A DNA stretch of 64,000 nucleotides from contig JARIBS010000126.1 in the NCBI GenBank assembly GCA_029257385.1, forward strand, positions 20,092-84,091, given 5' to 3'. This DNA comes from Thiorhodococcus sp. (GTDB lineage Bacteria; Pseudomonadota; Gammaproteobacteria; Chromatiales; Chromatiaceae). Below, piece after piece: positions 59,265-64,000 of this stretch. The notes beneath the pieces were generated by a model, which saw only the letters and a list, made by a program, of their open reading frames with translations, did no database searches and was not told the DNA's origin. Made by a program: the position numbers and the translations under genes. Each line of letters begins with the position of its first letter. Positions within the stretch are counted from its first letter, which is position 1.

Positions 59265-59532
59265 GCACCGTCTGTGGGCATGGCGGCAAACGCCGCCATG
59301 CCCATTGCAGCCAACGGTTGCAGTAATAGTGAGCATTCTAAAATCGCTTGCGTCACAGGCGAGCGGGAGCGCAGCGCCCATGCTGCGGACCATGTGCCTG
59401 GCGAGCACCCATCTCCCACCTAATAAGCACAAGCCAAGCCGGTCGCGGCCACTCTGCTGGCGCATTCTTCAATCCCATCTCGCCGCTCGATCCACCACAA
59501 ACCTGGCGTCCGCTCCTGACCGGAGTCACATC

Positions 59533-60300
59533 ATGATCGCCATTTTGTCTCTGCTGCTGGTCGTCACGCTGTCGGTTCTCGTCACCCGTATCGCCGCCAT
59601 TGCGCTGCGTCACACCGGGCTTGCGCGCCAAACCGCTCGTTTTCAGGCCAGGTCGGCCTTTTCCAGGGCGGGCTTCACAACCAAAGAGTCGGAGAAGGTA
59701 GTCAATCACCCGGTGCGCCGACGCATCATTCTCACGCTCATGCTGCTTGGCAACGCGGGCATCATCACTGCGGTGTCATCCTTGATGCTGGCCTTCGTGG
59801 GGAGCGCAGACGAAGGCATGGCGTTGTGGATCAAGGTGGTCTTGTTGATGGGTGGTCTGGCGCTGCTCTGGGCCTTTGCCTCCAGTCAGTGGTTCGAGCA
59901 AATACTGTCGCGCCTCGTGGATCTCGCGCTGAAACGCTTCACCCGTCTCGACATCTCCGACTACGAGGGCCTTCTGCACCTGGCCGGCGACTACAAGATC
60001 GTCGAGCTGGGCATCGCCGATGGCGACTGGCTCGACGGCCAGCCGCTGCGCGTCGTGCGCCCAGCCGATGAGGGCGTACTGGTGCTCGGGATCGCCAAGG
60101 CCAACGGCGAATGGCTCGGCACGCCGGGCGGCGATAGCGCAGCGCACAGTGGAGACACGCTGATCGTTTATGGTCGCACGGAGACGATTCGCGAGCTGGA
60201 GCAGCGCCGCGCGGGCGATGATCGCGACCATGCCGACGCAGTCGACGAGCAGCGGCGCATTGCCGACGCCGAGCGCGAAAAAGCCGAGCGCACAGGATAG
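59533..60300 (+). CDS. TrkA-C domain membrane protein
   Basis: 255 residues. One N-terminal helix (about 1-20), a conserved cytoplasmic linker (ARFQARSAFSRAGFTTKESE), two further helices (about 65-85, 97-115) and a C-terminal RCK_C/TrkA-C domain (about 150-230, LVLGIAKANGEWLGTPGGDS). It is likely a regulated ion channel or transporter component, ligand unknown. The tail is Arg/Asp/Glu-rich. The ATG at 59533 follows a CGGAG site. Confidence 0.82.
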   Translation: MIAILSLLLVVTLSVLVTRIAAIALRHTGLARQTARFQARSAFSRAGFTTKESEKVVNHPVRRRIILTLMLLGNAGIITAVSSLMLAFVGSADEGMALWIKVVLLMGGLALLWAFASSQWFEQILSRLVDLALKRFTRLDISDYEGLLHLAGDYKIVELGIADGDWLDGQPLRVVRPADEGVLVLGIAKANGEWLGTPGGDSAAHSGDTLIVYGRTETIRELEQRRAGDDRDHADAVDEQRRIADAEREKAERTG

Positions 60301-60542
60301 CGCCGCTGTGTTGGTGCCTTTGCGCCGGTGAAACGGGTGCATTCAACCATGCGTCCTGCTCGTGTCCTCCGTTGGCGCGCTCAGGCCGTCGGTTGCGGCT
60401 GGCATCAGGTTTGCTGAGTCATCCATTTGGTAGACGACACTCAATCGAGTTTTACCGGACCGCTCCAAGAGCCGGATGGATCAGGCCCGAGCACCCACGG
60501 CGCAGTGCCGCGCCAGAACCGCGCCAGGGGGCGCCGAAAACG

Positions 60543-61001
60543 ATGCTACGAGCAAAACTATGGCTGTTGGTGGCCGACCAGGCGCGCGCGCGGCTGTTTA
60601 AGGCGATGAGCGCGCGGGGGACAATCGAGGAGGTGCATGATTTCATCTCCCCGCGGGGGCGCATGCGTGATCAGGATCTGGCGACCGACCGGCCCGGGCG
60701 AACTTTCGACAGCGGTGGTACCGGGCGCCACGCCATGGAGCCATCGACCGATCCTACTGAAGTGGAGACAATCGAGTTCGCCAAGTCACTGGCGCAGATC
60801 CTGGATCGAGGTCGAATCGAGGGGCTTTATCGTCATCTCGGCATTGTCGCGCCGCCCGCGTTTCTAGGCCATCTGCGCAAGCAGTTGTCTACCGAGACGT
60901 CGCGAGAGCTGGTCCTGGAGATCGACAAAAATCTCGCCCAACTCGATGCCGCGACGATGCGCGATCATCTGCCCGAGCGTCTGTTTGATCTATCGAGCTG
61001 A
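60543..61001 (+). CDS. Host-attachment-family protein (PF10116-like)
   Basis: 152 residues, cytoplasmic. LWLLVADQARARLFKAMSAR opens the family, SGGTGRHAMEPSTDPTEVE lies in the centre and ELVLEIDKNLAQLDA near the end. The family name comes from an attachment phenotype in Agrobacterium; its biochemical role is unknown, and the fold resembles release-factor-like or baeRF proteins. The start at 60543 was chosen over 60372, which adds non-conserved Arg/Pro-rich residues. Confidence 0.82.
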   Translation: MLRAKLWLLVADQARARLFKAMSARGTIEEVHDFISPRGRMRDQDLATDRPGRTFDSGGTGRHAMEPSTDPTEVETIEFAKSLAQILDRGRIEGLYRHLGIVAPPAFLGHLRKQLSTETSRELVLEIDKNLAQLDAATMRDHLPERLFDLSS

Positions 61002-61044
61002 TCAAGCAGGCATGTCCGCACACAAGTAGGGACCGTATGCCAGT

Positions 61045-61782
61045 ATGCGCGCGAGACAGGTGGTGTTTAGCTTCTTTCATTATCGCGTAAGGCATGTGCC
61101 GGGTGCCTTTTTGCTGATGGGCTTTCAGGGCTTCATCCGCAACGTCGGCATGCCGCCCGGAATGCTCAACAAGCTCATGGGCTGCGGCAGCGGCGACGGC
61201 TTCTCGGTCGTGCCTGACCTATCCACCTATTGTCTCGTGCATGCTTCACCAGACCCGCAGACACTCGAGCGCCTCAGGCGCTCGCGGTTCTATCGGCTCG
61301 TCAGCAAGCCGGCGGTGACGGCGCTGCATTTTTACCTCACGCCCCTGAGCGGACACGGCACCTGGGGTGGACAGGAGCTTTTTGCATATTCCAAGCGGCG
61401 CAATCCCGATCGGCCATGTGTGGTGTTGACGCGCGCGCGCGTGGCGCGCTCACACTTGCTGGCTTTCTGGCGTCATGTGCCGATCGTCAGCGAGCAGCTT
61501 CATCACCATTCCGGGTGCTGTTATGCGCAAGGGTTTGGTGAGCATCCGCTGCTGTCGCTTGCGACCTTCAGCGTCTGGGAGAATCTCGAGCAGATGCGCG
61601 CCTTCGCCTATCAGCACACCCCCCATCACGACACGGTGCGACTCGCCATGCGCGATCAGTGGCTGAGCGAATCACTGTTTGCGCGTTTTGAGCTGGAGCG
61701 CGTGGAAGGCGATCTCCAGTCGCACCCCACGCTGGAACGCCTGATGAAGGCTCAACCACTCTCTGGTGCGCAAGCGGCTTGA
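61045..61782 (+). CDS. CrtA-like spheroidene monooxygenase family protein
   Basis: 245 residues. It shares with CrtA the block LMGCGSGDGFSVVPD, then LTRARVARSHLLAFW, LATFSVWENLEQMRAFAY and the end SLFARFELERVEG. CrtA oxidises acyclic carotenoids to keto-carotenoids (okenone and spheroidenone type) in purple bacteria. The gene stands alone here, without other crt or bch genes, and CrtA-like proteins also occur in non-phototrophs, so the substrate is inferred. The start codon is the first ATG after the preceding gene. Confidence 0.75.
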   Translation: MRARQVVFSFFHYRVRHVPGAFLLMGFQGFIRNVGMPPGMLNKLMGCGSGDGFSVVPDLSTYCLVHASPDPQTLERLRRSRFYRLVSKPAVTALHFYLTPLSGHGTWGGQELFAYSKRRNPDRPCVVLTRARVARSHLLAFWRHVPIVSEQLHHHSGCCYAQGFGEHPLLSLATFSVWENLEQMRAFAYQHTPHHDTVRLAMRDQWLSESLFARFELERVEGDLQSHPTLERLMKAQPLSGAQAA

Positions 61783-61799
61783 GACGCAAAACAGACGCC

Positions 61800-63995
61800 T
61801 TAGTCTGCGTCGCGCTTGCCCCGTCGCCAGAGGTCGGGGTGGTAGGCGCGCACCCAAGCGAGTATCTCCTCGGCGCGCATGGGGGCGGCGATGATGTTGC
61901 CCTGAGCGGCCTTGAATCCGGCAATCAGGGCATCCTCTCCCAACTGCTCGGACTCCAGCCCCTTGGCGACCAGATCCAGATCGAACACGCGCGAGAGCGC
62001 GATCATGCCGTCGAGTAGCTCGCGGTCTTGCGGGCGGGTTCGTATGCCAGTCACGAACGAGGCATCGATCTTCAGCGTGGCGGCGCGCAGCCGCTTGAGA
62101 TGGGCGAGGGAAGAAAAACCGGTTCCGAAATCGTCCAGGGTGAGGGCGATACCCAGGGCTTGGCAGCCATCGACGATGGCCAGCGTCGCCCCAATGTCGT
62201 CCATGGCTGCACCCTCCCTGATCTCGAGCGCCAGCCTGGCAGGCGGCACGTTGGGATGCTCCGCCAGAAAGATCTCCAGGCGTTTGACCAGATGTATGCG
62301 GTGCAGGTGGCGGTCGGAGAGGTTGACGCCAACGCTCAGCTCCAGGCCCGCAGACTGCCAGCGCTCGATCTGATCGAGCGCCTCTTGGATCACCCACTCG
62401 TCGAGCACCCAGGCGTAATCGCTCTCGGTGACTGCACGCAGAAAGTCCACGGGCAGGAGCATGCCGCGACGGGGATGGCGCCAGCGCAGAAGCGCCTCCA
62501 CGCCCGTGACCGCGCCGCTGCGCAAGTCCACCAGCGGCTGGTAGTAAAGCTCCAGCTCGCCGTTGACCAGTGCCTGGCGAACACCCTCGAAGTCCTGAGT
62601 AGGCAGCGACCCGGCATGGTGCTCTGCTGGGTCGAAGAGATGAATGCGATTGCGCCCCGCGCTCTTGGCCGCATACATGGCCTGATCGGCGCGACGCAGC
62701 AGGGCATCGCCATCAATCTCGCCGTCGCTGTCGACTGAAGGGTAGACCGCCACGCCGACGCTGGCCGATACCGGCGTGCCCAACGCCAGCGCGATCACCG
62801 CCTGACGGAGCTTGTCGAGGATGCGCTCGACCGCCATGCCCACCTCTTCACGCTCCTTGAGCGCGCCCAGCAGCAGGACGAACTCGTCGCCGCCGAGCCG
62901 CGCCACCGAGTCCTCATCGCGCACCGCCTCGCACAGACAGCGCGCCACCCGCACCAGCAGTTGATCGCCGACCTGATGCCCAAGACCGTCGTTGACGGCC
63001 TTGAAACCGTCCAGATCCAGGTAGCAGACCGCCAGGTAGGTTCCGTCGCGGCGCGCCCGCGCGCGAGCCTGCTCCATGCGATCGCCAAGCAGCGCACGGT
63101 TGGGTAGTTGGGTGAGCGGGTCGTGGTAGGCCAGATGCTCGAGCTGGCTGCGCTGCGCCTGCATTTCGGCCTCGATGCGCATGCGCGGCAGCGCCGCGTC
63201 GAGACTCCCCGCGACGCTCATCAGGATGTGGCGGTGAACGAGCAGCCAGGGTCCGCCGCGCGAGAGGATCATCAAGTGCACGGTCCCGTCGCCGTGCTGT
63301 CCCGTCGAGATCCATCCGACCTGTGTGAACCCTCCGGCACGCAACAATCGGCGCAGGGCCGGACGGCACGCATCGACTGCCCTGAGCCAGGGCTGTCCGG
63401 GCGCCCCGGTGTCGTCGTAGGACGGGCCGATGCAGAGTGTGGCAAGCGCCGGATTGATACCGCGACGCAGGATCAGCCGCTCGCCGGACTCCCCGACCGG
63501 GCAGGTCGTGAGACAGACCGCCGAGACGCCGTCGACACCGGCCAGGCTGTCGAGCGTACATTCATACGCATCATTGGCACTGGTGACGGTGGACATGCGC
63601 TTGGCGTACGTTTGCAGCATCGCCACGGCCGCCTCGCGCAGTTTTGTTTCGGTGAGATCGCGCACCGCCACCAGCAGGCTCGCGCCGCCCTCAAGCGCCT
63701 CCAGATGAAGCCGCACCGCGACCGGCACCCGCGTGCCGTCGCGGTGGCGCAGCGTCGTTTCAAGCGTATGGGTCTGCCCTGGCCGCCCCCGGTAGTCACG
63801 GATCAATTGACGCCACTGATCGGGAGCCTTCGCGCAGGCGCATATCTCGTACAAGCGCATGCCGAGAACAGTCCGGCGCGTGTAGCCCAGCAGGGCGAGG
63901 GCGGTGGCATTGGCATAGCGGATGCTGGAGTCATCAGGATCGACCGCCAGCAAGCCCTCATAAGCGATATCGAGCAGGGCGTCGAGGTGCTTCAT
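61800..63995 (-). CDS. PAS-GAF-GGDEF-EAL cyclic-di-GMP protein, may extend past window
   Basis: 731 residues from the last visible ATG. PAS (about 1-115), GAF-like region (about 120-270), GGDEF (284-455) with intact RLGGDEF (motif 368-372) and inhibitory-site RxxD at 359-362, then EAL (470-715). EAL residues present are E500, N558, E591, D621, D622 and K642. However, K678 (VAKGLES) replaces the Glu of the usual AEGVE motif. Cyclase activity is likely; phosphodiesterase activity is doubtful. Only 5 bases remain upstream, so the true N-terminus may lie outside the window. Confidence 0.88.
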   Translation of the reverse strand: MKHLDALLDIAYEGLLAVDPDDSSIRYANATALALLGYTRRTVLGMRLYEICACAKAPDQWRQLIRDYRGRPGQTHTLETTLRHRDGTRVPVAVRLHLEALEGGASLLVAVRDLTETKLREAAVAMLQTYAKRMSTVTSANDAYECTLDSLAGVDGVSAVCLTTCPVGESGERLILRRGINPALATLCIGPSYDDTGAPGQPWLRAVDACRPALRRLLRAGGFTQVGWISTGQHGDGTVHLMILSRGGPWLLVHRHILMSVAGSLDAALPRMRIEAEMQAQRSQLEHLAYHDPLTQLPNRALLGDRMEQARARARRDGTYLAVCYLDLDGFKAVNDGLGHQVGDQLLVRVARCLCEAVRDEDSVARLGGDEFVLLLGALKEREEVGMAVERILDKLRQAVIALALGTPVSASVGVAVYPSVDSDGEIDGDALLRRADQAMYAAKSAGRNRIHLFDPAEHHAGSLPTQDFEGVRQALVNGELELYYQPLVDLRSGAVTGVEALLRWRHPRRGMLLPVDFLRAVTESDYAWVLDEWVIQEALDQIERWQSAGLELSVGVNLSDRHLHRIHLVKRLEIFLAEHPNVPPARLALEIREGAAMDDIGATLAIVDGCQALGIALTLDDFGTGFSSLAHLKRLRAATLKIDASFVTGIRTRPQDRELLDGMIALSRVFDLDLVAKGLESEQLGEDALIAGFKAAQGNIIAAPMRAEEILAWVRAYHPDLWRRGKRDAD

Positions 63996-64000
63996 CGGCC

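Overview
The window is GC-rich chromosomal DNA from a gammaproteobacterium, most likely a purple sulfur bacterium of the Chromatiaceae. The pointers are the conserved macromolecular-synthesis operon (rpsU-yqeY-dnaG-rpoD), a divergent bamD/rluD-pgeF pair, a gammaproteobacterial-type gshA, an ATP sulfurylase (sat), a CrtA-like carotenoid monooxygenase, and an exported Met/Pro/Gln-rich protein that could coat sulfur globules. Genus and species cannot be read from the sequence alone.

Layout. 0-13.4 kb is mostly housekeeping: a 5'-truncated RNase II-type gene, a MepK-like murein endopeptidase, a DUF4124/SLT lytic transglycosylase, sat and metY, the msrPQ periplasmic methionine sulfoxide repair pair, a MidA-type methyltransferase, plsY, an orphan PAS histidine kinase and tsaD. 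13.5-18.3 kb is rpsU-yqeY-dnaG-rpoD plus a tRNA with anticodon CAU. lrgAB follows. 19.9-22.9 kb is an eroded accessory patch: three unrelated SAM methyltransferases between remnants of a metallophosphoesterase, dinB and a helicase. 23-35.5 kb returns to core genes: a NERD protein, glnB, bamD, rluD-pgeF-gcvR-def, prc, gshA, the candidate sulfur-globule protein, nth and a lytic transglycosylase, with an internally deleted sthA pseudogene before nth.

36-45.6 kb carries a DUF2254 membrane protein, two tandem Crp/Fnr-like regulators and an intact IS607-family element (serine transposase TnpA plus the RNA-guided nuclease TnpB). Its two flanks belong to two different broken genes: a coiled-coil stress gene on the left, and on the right the 3' part of a cyclic-glucan-synthase-like gene that also has two frameshifts. 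45.6-54 kb holds DUF2892, a NYN-domain nuclease, DUF2058, skp, a DUF465 protein, a YcbL-type metallo-hydrolase, a second degenerate IS607-like relic, a 958-residue DUF349 protein, a universal stress protein and cytochrome b561. 54.6-64 kb is an envelope and stress region: a SYLF protein, a second DUF2892, YihY, a second orphan histidine kinase, a CsbD-like protein, a TrkA-C membrane protein, a host-attachment-family protein, the CrtA-like protein and a PAS-GGDEF-EAL protein at the right edge.

Themes. Peptidoglycan and envelope upkeep recur (MepK-like, two SLT enzymes, PgeF, Prc, BamD, Skp). Sulfur and redox functions recur (Sat, MetY, MsrPQ, GshA, b561). There are at least seven gene remnants, clustered around the methyltransferase patch and the IS607 elements. 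The most interesting items are the IS607/TnpB element sitting on a rearrangement scar, the candidate sulfur-globule protein with 12-residue repeats, a perfect palindrome inside the rpoD promoter, and an EAL domain with a Lys where a catalytic Glu is expected.
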